Of a stretch of 64,000 nucleotides of DNA, positions 36,440-45,273 are shown piece after piece. How positions within the stretch are numbered: position 1 is the first letter of the stretch; every line of letters begins with the position of its first letter. A program made the position numbers and the translations under genes. Under the pieces are notes generated by a model, which saw only the letters and a program-made list of their open reading frames with translations, ran no database searches and had not been told where the DNA came from. Origin of the DNA: Sutterella wadsworthensis 2_1_59BFAA (GTDB lineage Bacteria; Pseudomonadota; Gammaproteobacteria; Burkholderiales; Burkholderiaceae_F); the NCBI RefSeq assembly GCF_000297775.1, contig NZ_JH815516.1:71226-135225 (forward strand), read 5' to 3'.

Positions 36440-37930
36440 GGGCCTCATTTCCTGAATTCACGCGAGCAAGCTCGCTCAAATTAGTACGGCCCGCGGCCAC
36501 TGCGAGAGCGCTTTCGCGCTCACGCACCGCCTGCGGCGGAAAATACTTGACATCTTGCTTGACAAGAGTGGGCGGTCCAGAGATGTGAGGCGGGGAGGAA
36601 TGGCGGAAAAGACAGCAAAATGCGAGGCATACGCCAAAATAGGAAGCCTCATATAATCAAATAGCAATACCTTTCCTGCCTTTGTCCGAATGATCCGCGC
36701 CATCCGAATTCGACTCTATCCGACGCCCGACCAGAAAAAATATCTGGCCGGTCTTTTCGGTGCCGTACGATTCTGCTTCAACAAGGCGCTGTATCTCAAG
36801 ACGCATTTCTACAAGGTGAAGGGTGTCAATCTTCACCCGATTCACGACCTCAAGAAGCTCATCGCCATTGCTAAAAATACGAAGAAGTACGCTTGGCTGG
36901 CGGAATACGACTGCATGGCGTTACAGGAATCTGTTCGCAATCTGAACAAAGCCTATAGCCGCTTCTTCAAGAAGGAAGCCGGATATCCGCGCTTCAAGTC
37001 CCGACGCGGCGAACAGTCCAGCTACCATTGCACCGGCGTTTCGGCAGGAGACGACTTCGTCAAGGTGCCGAAGATGAAGAAGATCAAGGCCGTCATGCAT
37101 CGGAAGATCGAAGGCAAGGTCAAGAGCATCACGCTCTCGATGGATGCCTGCGGCGACTACTGGGCTTCCGTTCTCTACGAGGACGGCCTCCCCGAAGCCG
37201 TACCTGCGACATGCGTTCGCCAGACCAAGACGGTAGGCGTCGACGTCGGCATTGAGACCTTCGGCACATGTTCCGACGGTGAAAAGATCAAGTCTCCCAA
37301 GGCTCTCAAGAGCGCCGAAAAGAAGCTTAAGAAGGCGCAACGCGCCTTCTCAAGAAAGCAGAAAGGTAGCAAGAATCGTGAAAAGGCCCGCAAGCGTCTG
37401 GCGCGACTGCACCGCAAGGTGAAGCGCCGCCGCAGCGACTTCCTTCACAAGACATCTCGACGATTGGTGAACGATAACCAAGCGCTGATTTTCGAGACTT
37501 TGAAAATTCAAGGCATGATGAAGAATCACCATCTGGCAAAGGCGATTGCCGATGCGGGATGGGCTGAATTCATGCGCCAGTGCGAATACAAGGCGAAGCA
37601 TGAAGGCAGGATCTTTGCAAAGATCGGCACCTTCTATCCGTCTTCGAAGACGTGTTCCGCCTGCGGTCACAAGCTCAAGGAACTGAGCCTTGCAACCCGC
37701 AGCTGGACTTGTCCGCATTGCGGCGCACATCATGACCGAGACCTAAACGCCTCTCTGAATATCAAACAGGAAGGCATAAGAATGTTGAAGGCGGCTGGGC
37801 TGACCGTCTTGCGCTCGTAACGTCACGAGCCAAAGCCTGTGGAGACATGTAAGACCCGAACGATCGTCCGGGCTGTGTTGAAGAAGCAGGAAGCCTCGCC
37901 CGATTTGTTACAAATCGGACGGGGAGCAGT
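36440..37930 (+). mobile_element. second tnpB-only IS200/IS605-type element
   Basis: The left part holds three short hairpins in a row (GCGAGCAAGCTCGC near 36462, GAGAGCGCTTTCGCGCTC near 36504, and a GC-rich one near 36528). The right end has a 19-base palindrome (CCGATTTGT.ACAAATCGG, 37900-37918) followed by ggggagcagtcac. The single gene is an intact tnpB. It sits next to the IS110 element, and both lie within one host gene. Exact boundaries are uncertain by tens of bases. Confidence 0.65.
36690..37820 (+). CDS. tnpB: TnpB RNA-guided nuclease (canonical zinc finger)
   Basis: The 376-residue protein from ATG 36690 starts with the typical MIRAIRIRLYPTPDQKKYLA. The HTH_OrfB region includes GAVRFCFNKALYLK and YPRFKSRRGEQSSY. 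The RuvC triad is TVGVDVGIETFGTCSDG (Asp), ALIFETLKIQGMM (Glu) and HDRDLNASLNIKQEG (Asp). The zinc ribbon CSACGHKLKEL...CPHCGAHH is intact. It belongs to a different branch from the proteins at 18994 and 51558. The family is an RNA-guided DNA endonuclease using a right-end omega RNA; the RNA would lie at about 37821-37930 with its guide running into the split host gene. Confidence 0.92.
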   Translation: MIRAIRIRLYPTPDQKKYLAGLFGAVRFCFNKALYLKTHFYKVKGVNLHPIHDLKKLIAIAKNTKKYAWLAEYDCMALQESVRNLNKAYSRFFKKEAGYPRFKSRRGEQSSYHCTGVSAGDDFVKVPKMKKIKAVMHRKIEGKVKSITLSMDACGDYWASVLYEDGLPEAVPATCVRQTKTVGVDVGIETFGTCSDGEKIKSPKALKSAEKKLKKAQRAFSRKQKGSKNREKARKRLARLHRKVKRRRSDFLHKTSRRLVNDNQALIFETLKIQGMMKNHHLAKAIADAGWAEFMRQCEYKAKHEGRIFAKIGTFYPSSKTCSACGHKLKELSLATRSWTCPHCGAHHDRDLNASLNIKQEGIRMLKAAGLTVLRS

Positions 37931-37952
37931 CACGAACGACTGTCTTGGCAAC

Positions 37953-38084
37953 ATGAAGCTCTACACCGACCGCTTCATGCTCGACGAGGAGTCGGGCAAG
38001 TGGTGGAGGCTTCGCGATCCCGACATGGCCGCGGCGGGCGCCATGGCTGCGCCGGACATCATCGACTACCTGCGCGAGTTCTGA
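37953..38084 (+). pseudogene. 3' part of the split conserved hypothetical gene
   Basis: Forty-four codons in the frame MKLYTDRFMLDEESGKWWRL, then DIIDYLREF and TGA at 38084. No start signal is convincing, and the sequence follows directly on a tnpB element. It is read as the tail of the gene that begins at 34558. A small hairpin (GCCCC/GGGGC near 38091-38109) follows and could be its terminator. Confidence 0.7.
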
Positions 38085-38370
38085 CGCAGGCCCCGATGCG
38101 GGGGCTTCGGCGGAGGCGAGCGCCCTGCACGACGGGCGCCCGCGGTCGTTGCGCGCATGTGAATTGCGGGCTCCGGCGCTCTGCGGCGGGTGTTTTGGGG
38201 ATTCTCCGTCTTTTGGGGTAGGAAAAGACATCCTTCGGGATGTGTGGAATCGTTGCGGGCTGTGTCATAATCGAACGCGTATGTCCCGCAAAAGGGCGCC
38301 ACCGTCCCCCGAGGGCGTCCGCCGGCAACGGGATCCTGACAGAAGACAGAATAGAAAAGGAAGTCCAGCC

Positions 38371-39678
38371 GTGGAATTCATCCTCAATCCGATCGTCATA
38401 TCGGTCGTCGTGCTCTGCGCGCTCTGCCTTGCGCGCGTCAACGTTCTTCTCGCCCTGATTGCGGCCTCTCTGGTCGCGGGTCTCACGGGCGGGCTCGGCC
38501 TCACGAAGTCGATGGAGCTGCTCTCGGGCGGCTTCAGCGCCAACGCGACGACCGCGCTCTCCTACATCCTTCTGGGCACTTTCGCCGTGGCGATCGCGCA
38601 CACGGGCCTCATGCAGATGCTCGTGCGCTGGATCGGCTCCAAGATGGGCGGCAGGCCGCTCGTCTTCTGCTTCGGCCTGGCGTTCATCGCCTGCCTTTCG
38701 CAGAACGTGGTGCCCGTGCACATCGCCTTCATCCCGCTTCTGATTCCGCCGCTGCTCAAGCTCATGAACAGGATGAAGCTTGACCGCCGTGCGGTCTCCT
38801 GCGCCCTCGGCTTCGGCCTCACGGCCCCGTACGTGTCGCTGCCCATCGGCTTCGGCCTCATCTTCCAGGGCATCGTCGCGCAGTCCATGACGCAGAACGG
38901 CATGGCCGTGACGGTGGCGGACGTGGCGTCGGTGGCCTGGATCGCCGGCCTCTCGATGGTCGTCGGCCTCGCGCTCGCCGTCTTCTACTTCACCCGCCGT
39001 CCCCGCACCTATCTCGACAAGCCCGTCGTGGGCGTGACGGAGTCCGACGAGGAGATCCGCTTCGGTCTCAGGCACTGGGTCACGCTCGGCGCGATCGTCG
39101 CCGCCGTCGCCGTGCAGATCATGCTCGAGAGCCTGCCGCTTGCCGCGCTGCTCGGCCTCATCATCATGCTCGCGGGCGGCGCCTTCCAGTTCAAGAAGCT
39201 TGACGACCACATCGCGAGCGGCATCTCCATGATGGGCTTCATCGCCTTCGTGATGCTGATCGCGGGCGGCTATGCCGCGATCCTCAAGGAAACGGGCGCC
39301 GTCAACTCGCTCATCGAGGGCGTCGTGCCCCTCATGGGCGAAAGCAAGTGGGTCGCCGCGACGATCATCACGCTCATCGGCCTGCTCGTCACGATGGGCA
39401 TCGGCACGTCGTTCGGCACGGTGCCCATCCTCGCCGTCATCTATGTTCCGCTCTGCACGGCCGTGGGCTTCTCCGTCCCCGCCACGATCCTCCTGATGAC
39501 GATCGCGGGCGCCCTGGGCGACGCGGGCTCCCCCGCCTCCGACTCCACGCTCGGCCCCACGTCCGGCCTCAACGCCGACGGCCAGCACAACCACATCTGG
39601 GACACCTGCGTGCCGACCTTCCTCGCGTACAACGTGACGCTTCTCGTGGCCGGCATCGTCGTCTCGCAGTTCATCTGA
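38371..39678 (+). CDS. Na+/H+-antiporter-family (NhaC-like) membrane transporter
   Basis: 435 residues from GTG 38371, with AAAAGGAAG upstream. About 12 membrane spans are evident. The paired conserved blocks IACLSQNVVPVHIAFIPLLI and LLVTMGIGTSFGTVPILAVI, and the late motif GDAGSPASDSTLGPTSGLNA, match the Na+/H+ antiporter (YuiF/NhaC-related) family, some members of which may carry amino acids. It is a single-gene unit with a strong terminator. The substrate is not determined by the sequence. Confidence 0.85.
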   Translation: MEFILNPIVISVVVLCALCLARVNVLLALIAASLVAGLTGGLGLTKSMELLSGGFSANATTALSYILLGTFAVAIAHTGLMQMLVRWIGSKMGGRPLVFCFGLAFIACLSQNVVPVHIAFIPLLIPPLLKLMNRMKLDRRAVSCALGFGLTAPYVSLPIGFGLIFQGIVAQSMTQNGMAVTVADVASVAWIAGLSMVVGLALAVFYFTRRPRTYLDKPVVGVTESDEEIRFGLRHWVTLGAIVAAVAVQIMLESLPLAALLGLIIMLAGGAFQFKKLDDHIASGISMMGFIAFVMLIAGGYAAILKETGAVNSLIEGVVPLMGESKWVAATIITLIGLLVTMGIGTSFGTVPILAVIYVPLCTAVGFSVPATILLMTIAGALGDAGSPASDSTLGPTSGLNADGQHNHIWDTCVPTFLAYNVTLLVAGIVVSQFI

Positions 39679-39713
39679 CGAAGATTCACGCCGGATTCCG
39701 TCGCGACTGACAA

Positions 39714-39745
39714 AACGCCCGCAGGCCGGAAGGCCCGCGGGCGTT
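39714..39745. terminator. bidirectional terminator
   Basis: AACGCCCGC-GGCC pairs with GGCC-GCGGGCGTT around a GGAA loop, between the convergent antiporter and YgiW-like genes. Confidence 0.8.
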
Positions 39746-39768
39746 GTCGTTCATGGCGGCGGAAAGCG

Positions 39769-40146
39769 TCAGAGCGGCTTTGCGGAGAGGACGTCGAGTT
39801 CGATTTCGGTCCAGTCCTTGTCCACCTCGGCGCGGATTTCGACGGGCGCGTCCTTCGTGATCATGGACCAGTCACGGTCATGATCGAGCTCGGCCCTGAT
39901 GGAGGCGCCCTTGTCGTCGGTGAAGACGTACTTGTCGCCGCGGACGTGTTCGGTGAATTTTCCGCGCAGCGTGACGATCTGGTGGTCCTTCCCGGACTCG
40001 AGCACGGCGGCGACGGTGGTGGCGGGCTCGGTGTCGAAGCCCTTCGGACCCTGGGCCTGAGGCGCCGCGGCAAAGCCCTGCGGGCCGGCGGCAAGGACGG
40101 GCAGGGCGACAAGTGCGCCGGCAAGGGCGGCGAGCGTCTTCTTCAT
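39769..40146 (-). CDS. YgiW/YdeI-family periplasmic OB-fold (BOF) stress protein
   Basis: The start is ATG 40146 (MKKTLAALAGALVALPVLAA, Sec signal), with AGGAGAG 7 bases upstream; a longer in-frame extension would hide the signal peptide. The mature domain (TVAAVLESGKDHQIVTLRGK, KYVFTDDKGASIRAELDHD, EIRAEVDKDWTEIELDV) matches the bacterial OB-fold family. Members of this family, such as YgiW and VisP, are periplasmic and linked to peroxide, cadmium or cationic-peptide stress and to small-ligand binding. At 125 residues it has the usual length. It is monocistronic. Confidence 0.9.
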   Translation of the reverse strand: MKKTLAALAGALVALPVLAAGPQGFAAAPQAQGPKGFDTEPATTVAAVLESGKDHQIVTLRGKFTEHVRGDKYVFTDDKGASIRAELDHDRDWSMITKDAPVEIRAEVDKDWTEIELDVLSAKPL

Positions 40147-40363
40147 GTGTTCTCTCCTGAGCGGCCATAATACGGCACGCGAAAAAAGAAAATGCGGATT
40201 TTTGAGAGCGCCTTCGCGGCAGGGCGAAGGCCGTGGAAACATTCTATTGAGAAGGCTTCTCGTTTCGCATCCCTCATTTCGCAAGGAAAACGCAGAACGT
40301 GTAACGAAAGACAACCATGCGCGCATCGGGAAAACAAACTGAAAGATTCTTCGGAGGCCGGCC

Positions 40364-40969
40364 GTGACGGGCGCGCCCGCACCCGCCGTCCTCGTGATGG
40401 GCGGCTTCATCGTTCTTCTTCTGCTCTGGCTTGTCCGTCATCTCTCGAGGCGCAGGCGCTTTCCGCTCGTCTTCGAGGCAAGGGTCGAGCACGTCTGTGA
40501 CGGTGACTCGATCATCGTCCGCGGCTGCTTCGGCCGTGTGAAGCTCAGGATTGCGGGCATGGATGCGCCCGAGACGGCACAAGCGCGCGGCCGCGAGTCG
40601 GAGAGGCGGCTTCGCTCCATGCTGCAGGGAAGAGTCGTGAAGGTGAGGAGCGTTGCGGCCGACCGATACGGCCGATGGGTGAGCACCGTGACCGCGGACG
40701 GCGTCGATGCGGGACTCGTCATGGTCGAGGAAGGCGAGGCCTGGGCTTACCGCACGTATCTGTGGGCGCTCCCGAAGGAGGCCCGCGGGCGTTATCTCGC
40801 GGCCGAGGAGCACGCAAGGCGCGCGGGACGCGGGCTCTGGGCGGAGCGCAGTCCCGAGGCGCCCTGGCTCTGGCGCAGGCGTCACCGCACCATCCTGCAG
40901 CGCATTCTCGACTTCTTCTGGCGGATCGGACGCGCCGTCAGGCGCTTCTTCAGGGGCGGCGGAAAATAG
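40364..40969 (+). CDS. membrane-anchored thermonuclease-like (SNase) protein
   Basis: 201 residues from GTG 40364 (CGGAGG upstream). An N-terminal span (VLVMGGFIVLLLLWLVRHLS) is followed by an SNase domain: VEHVCDGDSIIVRG, LRIAGMDAPETAQARGRESE and VRSVAADRYGRWVSTVTADG. The catalytic acidic and arginine residues (Asp in GMDAPE, Arg in VRSVAADRYGR) are in place. A basic amphipathic tail (ILQRILDFFWRIGRAVRRFF) could bind membranes or nucleic acid. It should cleave DNA or RNA with Ca2+ in the envelope; its biological role is unknown. Confidence 0.9.
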   Translation: MTGAPAPAVLVMGGFIVLLLLWLVRHLSRRRRFPLVFEARVEHVCDGDSIIVRGCFGRVKLRIAGMDAPETAQARGRESERRLRSMLQGRVVKVRSVAADRYGRWVSTVTADGVDAGLVMVEEGEAWAYRTYLWALPKEARGRYLAAEEHARRAGRGLWAERSPEAPWLWRRRHRTILQRILDFFWRIGRAVRRFFRGGGK

Positions 40970-41155
40970 GGGGGCTCGCGCAAACATTTGGCATGCAGAG
41001 TGTGCGTCGCCTTTTTGCGGCGGTGCAGGTGATTTGTCGCAGGTAGTTTGGCCTGGAGACAGGCGGGTGATTTTGGGCCAAGCTAGTCTGAAAGTCCGTC
41101 GGAAAAGGCAGCGAAAATGCACACGACAACAGCTTCCCCTTCAGGAGACCCTGCC

Positions 41156-41654
41156 ATGACCCGCAATGCGATCGTCGACGCCCTCGGCGTCCTCAAGGCC
41201 GGCCGAATCGTCGACCTCACCCATCTCGTCCATCCCGGCATCCAGCGCTTCGGGCCGTTTCCCGCCATGAGGACCGAGCCCCGCTACACGGTGGCCGAGT
41301 CGGGCTTTCACGTCGAGCAGGTCTCGTTCGTGACGCAGTACGGCACGCACGTCGATGCGCCCGAACACTTCGTCGAGGGCCGCCGCACGCTCGAGCGCAT
41401 TGAGCTCGAGGAGCGCGGCGTCACGGCGGTGGGCCACGAGACTCTCGACACGGACGGTTCGGCCGACGTGCGGGCGAGGGGGGCTCGACTGCGAGAAGTA
41501 CGTGCTCGAGTCCGATCACTATCAGGTCGAGGTCATGGCGAACCTCGACAAGCTGCCCTCGACGGGCGGCGTGATCTTCGTGGGCCTCCCGAAGTTCGAC
41601 AAGTTCCCGGGCTTCCCGGTCCGCGCATGGGCGGTCGTGCCCAACGAGGACTGA
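41156..41654 (+). pseudogene. cyclase / kynurenine-formamidase-like family protein, internally deleted
   Basis: The N-terminal half is recognisable from ATG 41156: GRIVDLTHLVHPGIQRFGPF and FVTQYGTHVDAPEHFVEGRR, the metal-binding HxxxHxD-like region of the PF04199 cyclase family. After ETLDTDGSADVRAR (near 41480) the frame is lost. The C-terminal end reappears one frame over as YVLESDHYQVEVMANLDKLP and PGFPVRAWAVVPNED. Roughly a third of the protein, including the central catalytic strand, is missing. It is a pseudogene by frameshifting deletion. Confidence 0.82.
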
Positions 41655-41805
41655 GCGCGGCGGACGCCCTGAGTGCGGCTCGGGGCTCTCGCGGGTTCAG
41701 GCGTGCGAGAATATGAGAACGCATCCCGCCCGAAGGCGGGTGACGGCGGCAGAGTTCAGGCTTTGACCGCCGTTTTGTCATGCATTCGAAGAAGGAGGAA
41801 AAGCC

Positions 41806-42993
41806 GTGTCGATGAAGGATCTTGATGCCGCAACACAGCTCGTGCACGCGGGCCGCGACTGGGACCCGGAGTGGGGGTACGTCAATCCGCCCGTGGTGCG
41901 CGCCTCGACGGTGCTTCACAAGTCCTGCGAGGACATGATGGACCGCGTCCATGACGAGATGGCCTGCCGGGACGGCAAGCCCTGCTACGGGAGCTACGGC
42001 GGTCCCGCACACAAGGCGTTCTATTCGGCGATGAAGACGCTCGAGGGGCCGAACGCCGCGGGCGCATGGGCCTTTTCGACGGGCCTGGCCGCCACGACGA
42101 CGCCGCTCTTTGCGTTCGTGCGGGCGGGCTGTCATGCGCTCTTTTCGGACTCGATCTACGGACCCACGCGCGAATTCGCCGAGCAGATCCTGCGCACGAT
42201 GGGCGTTGACGTCGAGTTCTTCGATCCCGTAGCCTCGCCCGAGGCGATCGAGGCCATGATGCGGCCCGAGACGACGCTCCTCATGATGGAGAATCCGGGT
42301 TCGCACTCTTTCGAAATGTCGGACGTGCCCGGCATCGCCGCCGCCTGCCGCAGGCACGGCGTGACGAGCGTCATCGACAACACCTGGGCGACGCCGCTCT
42401 ACTTCAAGCCGCTCGACCATGGCGTCGACATGGTCGTGCACGCGGCCACCAAGTACATCGCGGGCCACTCCGACCTGCTCATGGGCGTCGTCGTCTGCAA
42501 CGAGCGCGTCTGGCCCGCCGTCTACCGTACAGCCGTGAGGCTCGGTCAGGCGGCTTCGCCCGACGACGTCTACCTGGCCTACAGAGGGCTTCATACGATG
42601 GGCGTGCGCGTCGCTCATGCGGCAAAGTCCGCCGAACGGATCGTGCACTGGCTGCTCGAGCGCCCCGAGGTCGAGACCGTCAGGTGGCCTGCGCTCGAGT
42701 CTGACCCTTCGCACGCGATCTGGAAGCGCGACTACACGGGTGCGACGAGTCTCTTCGCCGTCGTCTTCAGGCCCGAGTACGACGGCAGGCTCGCGCCCTT
42801 CGTCGATGCGCTGAAGCTCTTTGGGCGCGGATACTCATGGGGAGGATACGAGTCGCTCCTCATCCCGAGCTACGGAACAAGGTCTGTATGCAAGAGTACT
42901 TTTTCAAGAATGGTGCGCATTGCGGTGGGTCTGGAATCACCCGACGACTTGATTGCAGACCTTGAGCAGGCGCTCAAACGCCTGCGCGACTGA
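41806..42993 (+). CDS. metC: cystathionine beta-lyase-type PLP enzyme
   Basis: 395 residues from GTG 41806 (GGAGG upstream; ATG 41812 is an alternative). It is a Cys/Met-metabolism PLP enzyme: YGSYGGPAHKAFYSAMKTLE, SIYGPTREFAEQIL, SVIDNTWATPLYFKPLDHGV (Asp that holds the pyridine N) and HAATKYIAGHSDLLMGVVVC with the Schiff-base Lys216. The C-terminus (GRGYSWGGYESLLIPSYGTR) is typical of MetC rather than MetB. It would cleave cystathionine or cysteine to homocysteine or pyruvate, ammonia and sulfide. It stands alone with a terminator directly after it. Confidence 0.88.
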   Translation: MSMKDLDAATQLVHAGRDWDPEWGYVNPPVVRASTVLHKSCEDMMDRVHDEMACRDGKPCYGSYGGPAHKAFYSAMKTLEGPNAAGAWAFSTGLAATTTPLFAFVRAGCHALFSDSIYGPTREFAEQILRTMGVDVEFFDPVASPEAIEAMMRPETTLLMMENPGSHSFEMSDVPGIAAACRRHGVTSVIDNTWATPLYFKPLDHGVDMVVHAATKYIAGHSDLLMGVVVCNERVWPAVYRTAVRLGQAASPDDVYLAYRGLHTMGVRVAHAAKSAERIVHWLLERPEVETVRWPALESDPSHAIWKRDYTGATSLFAVVFRPEYDGRLAPFVDALKLFGRGYSWGGYESLLIPSYGTRSVCKSTFSRMVRIAVGLESPDDLIADLEQALKRLRD

Positions 42994-42997
42994 CCGG

Positions 42998-43034
42998 AGT
43001 GCATAACGTCAGGCATCATGCACTGCGTTTTTTG
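42998..43034 (+). terminator. terminator of metC
   Basis: AGTGCAT pairs with ATGCACT around 13 bases and is followed by six T residues. Confidence 0.8.
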
Positions 43035-43035
43035 T

Positions 43036-43064
43036 TTGCAAAATATCGTAGCATGGGCCATAAT
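43036..43064 (+). promoter_or_regulatory. sigma-70 promoter of the HTH gene
   Basis: TTGCAA (43036-43041), a 17-base spacer and CATAAT (43059-43064) lie 115 bases before the HTH start. This is one of the best promoter matches in the window. Confidence 0.65.
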
Positions 43065-43178
43065 CCTAGACTATTCCGATGTGCCGGACCCCCGTTTCCG
43101 CTATCGTGAAAATATTTCGCAAGTCACTGTCGCGAAGACCCGGAACGACGGTGACGGCGGCAATAAAGGGAAGAGACT

Positions 43179-43829
43179 ATGACAGAAGGCAACCACGAAG
43201 CAGGAGCGACGGACGTCACCGTGCGACACGTCCGGCGCACCAGACGCATCTGCGTGCACAATGCAACCGAGATTGGCGCACTGGTTCGTCTTGCGCGCCA
43301 ACGTCTGGGCATGTCTCAGACGGATGCGGCGATCTGCTGCGGCGTAGGCCGCCGCTTCCTTGTCGAGCTCGAGAATGGCAAGCCCACCGTGCAGCTCGAC
43401 AAGATGCTGGTCGTCCTGGATGCGCTCGGCATGGGCCTCATGGTCCGCGGTCCCGGCGTCTCCTTTACGGCCGAGGAGCTTGCGCAGGCCGCCGTCAAGC
43501 GCGAGTCCGAAGATCCGCCGCACGTCTGGGAGGCGGAGTTTTCGTCGGGCGTCGATCGTCCGAAGCGCCCCGATGCGTCCGAGAAGCCGCACCGCGGCCG
43601 CACGCCGGGCACCGTCGCCCTGAAGTACCGCCGCCAGTCCTCCGTGAGGGAAGAAGGAGGGACTCTGGTCTACGAGACGGTCGACACGAACCCCGTCATC
43701 GCGAAGAAGAAGGAGAAGCACGTCGAAGTATGCCTTCGACAGCCCAAGCGCCGCAACAAGTCTGATGACACGAGCCCCGTGACCGACTTCGGCGGCTCGA
43801 TGCGTCTGGACACCAACGGCCGCGGCTGA
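43179..43829 (+). CDS. HipB-like XRE regulator with a long C-terminal extension
   Basis: The 216-residue protein from ATG 43179 (GGGAAG upstream) has an XRE helix-turn-helix: EIGALVRLARQRLGMSQTDA, CCGVGRRFLVELENGKPTVQ, LVVLDALGMGLMVRGP, the layout of HipB-type antitoxins. Residues 100-216 are basic, low in known motifs, and include a Lys-rich stretch (NPVIAKKKEKHVEVCLRQPK). No toxin gene follows in the same direction; the convergent neighbour is a HipA-like gene that has its own small HipB. It may be an orphan antitoxin or a regulator that took over. Confidence 0.82.
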   Translation: MTEGNHEAGATDVTVRHVRRTRRICVHNATEIGALVRLARQRLGMSQTDAAICCGVGRRFLVELENGKPTVQLDKMLVVLDALGMGLMVRGPGVSFTAEELAQAAVKRESEDPPHVWEAEFSSGVDRPKRPDASEKPHRGRTPGTVALKYRRQSSVREEGGTLVYETVDTNPVIAKKKEKHVEVCLRQPKRRNKSDDTSPVTDFGGSMRLDTNGRG

Positions 43830-43876
43830 GTTCGAACTCCGCACGCGCGACCGCAGCAAAAGCGCAGCAGCGCAAA

Positions 43877-43912
43877 AGAAGGGCAGAATGCCGTGAAGCA
43901 TCCTGCCCTTCG
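43877..43912. terminator. bidirectional terminator between the HTH gene and hipA
   Basis: AGAAGGGCAG-ATG and CAT-CTGCCCTTC(T) form a stem of about 13 bp around an 8-nt loop between the convergent genes. Confidence 0.8.
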
Positions 43913-43974
43913 TCATTTCCGGCGCTCCAAATGCGCCTGAGGGATGCCGGGAGCGGCATCAGGCCCGCGGCTAC

Positions 43975-45267
43975 TCAAAGGTTTTCCTCGAAGAGCGGCG
44001 CCATGTAGGCGATGTCCCTCGGGTCGGCTCCGAATTCCTCGGCGAGTCCCTCCCAGCCCGAGAGGATGCGGCGCATCTCCATGAGGATGCCCTTGGCGTC
44101 GCTCACGGTGAGCCCGAAGTAGCGGGCGTAGGGAATGGCGTCGTCCGCGCAGGAGAGACGCCTGCGGCCGTCCATCGTGAGGCCCCGGCCCTGGGCCGAG
44201 GGATTCCACTCGAGCGTGTGGGCGGGCGAGAGGCGCCAGCCGAGCGGCTCCCTGTGGAACTGCCAGCGGTTGAGCGAGTCGCCCGCGCCGCCCGTGAGGA
44301 GCTGGAAGGCGATGCGCCGCCACATCTGGGGGAGGTCCTCCTTCGGGGCCGCGCCGCCGCCGTTGAGGATGTCGGCGAGCGCCAGATAGCCGGGCGGAAC
44401 GGGTCTCGGGGACTCCTGACGGGCGGCAAGCGTTGCGCCCGTGAGGGTCAGGAGGGGCTTGTCGGCGGGCGCGTCCGCATTCGCGCCCCTGCGGTCCGCA
44501 CGGCGCGTGAAGAGGATGTTCTCGCCCATTTCGTGCTCGAGGTCCGTCTCGACCGTGCGGATGCCGCAACGTTTGGCGGCGACGAGCGCCATGTGCATCC
44601 AGAGGGGGCGGTCGATCGGATCGAGCATGCTCCTCAGTCTTGCGGTCTGCGCCTCGCGATGCCGCTCGACCGTGAAGACGGGACGGCGGCCGGGGAGCGT
44701 GAGGCCGTTCTGAAGCAGGCTGACCTCGTCGCTCCCAGCCTTGCCGCGCTCCATCGCGTGGTAGGCGTAGATGAGTTCGGGAAGCTCCGACTGGCGCTTG
44801 ACGCGCGGACGCTCGGGCAGGGGATCGACATCGACGGGCGTCACCGAAAGGGCCCCGAGCGAGTCGGTCCTGTGGGGGAGAAGCAGTGCGGTCGTCTCGA
44901 GTCTGCCCGCCCCTTCGGGAAGGCCCGAGAGCGGAGAGGCGGGGTCATTGAAGATGGAGAAGACGGGGGCGCTGATCGCGCGGTCTTCCAGAAAACCGAA
45001 CGCCGACTTTCCGAGCCTCGGACGCAGCACGCCGTGCTCGAGCGGGAGGTCCGCGCCGAGCGGCACGCCCGACTCGACCCAGTCGCCGTCGTACTGAAAG
45101 CGCATCACCGCCGCGGCGCGGGCGGCCTGAGCCGGCGATGCGCCCGGATCTTGAAGAGTTCCCGAACGGGGTCCTGTTGAAAGAGGGACGGCCAGGCGTC
45201 CGACGAGAGGGTCGCCGGGGAGCCAGCGCGCACGAATCTCATAAAGACGCAGGGAAGGGCTTCTCAT
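43975..45267 (-). CDS. hipA: HipA-family protein lacking the kinase catalytic residues
   Basis: The 430-residue protein lies 6 bases after hipB, with AAGAAGGAG as its ribosome-binding site. HipA features are the Couple_hipA-like N-terminal domain (FGFLEDRAISAPVFSIFNDP), an R-DR motif (ILFTRRADRRG) and the C-terminal kinase block (EDLPQMWRRIAFQLLTGGAG, LGWRLSPAHTLEWNPS). Where active HipA has N/T-D-x-H-x-x-N, this protein has GAGDSLNR. The Asp of the DFG-like LSPxYD motif is Thr (LSPAHT). By ungapped alignment with E. coli HipA the residues equal to D309, N314 and D332 are all lost. It is full length and undamaged otherwise, so it is probably a pseudokinase, not a random pseudogene. Confidence 0.85.
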   Translation of the reverse strand: MRSPSLRLYEIRARWLPGDPLVGRLAVPLSTGPRSGTLQDPGASPAQAARAAAVMRFQYDGDWVESGVPLGADLPLEHGVLRPRLGKSAFGFLEDRAISAPVFSIFNDPASPLSGLPEGAGRLETTALLLPHRTDSLGALSVTPVDVDPLPERPRVKRQSELPELIYAYHAMERGKAGSDEVSLLQNGLTLPGRRPVFTVERHREAQTARLRSMLDPIDRPLWMHMALVAAKRCGIRTVETDLEHEMGENILFTRRADRRGANADAPADKPLLTLTGATLAARQESPRPVPPGYLALADILNGGGAAPKEDLPQMWRRIAFQLLTGGAGDSLNRWQFHREPLGWRLSPAHTLEWNPSAQGRGLTMDGRRRLSCADDAIPYARYFGLTVSDAKGILMEMRRILSGWEGLAEEFGADPRDIAYMAPLFEENL

Positions 45268-45273
45268 TTTTGC

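Noticed and set aside
38059-39594. A 511-codon minus-strand open frame opposite the antiporter-family gene
   Set aside because: It is rich in His/Asp/Arg low complexity, with no domain; the plus strand gives a clean multi-span transporter.
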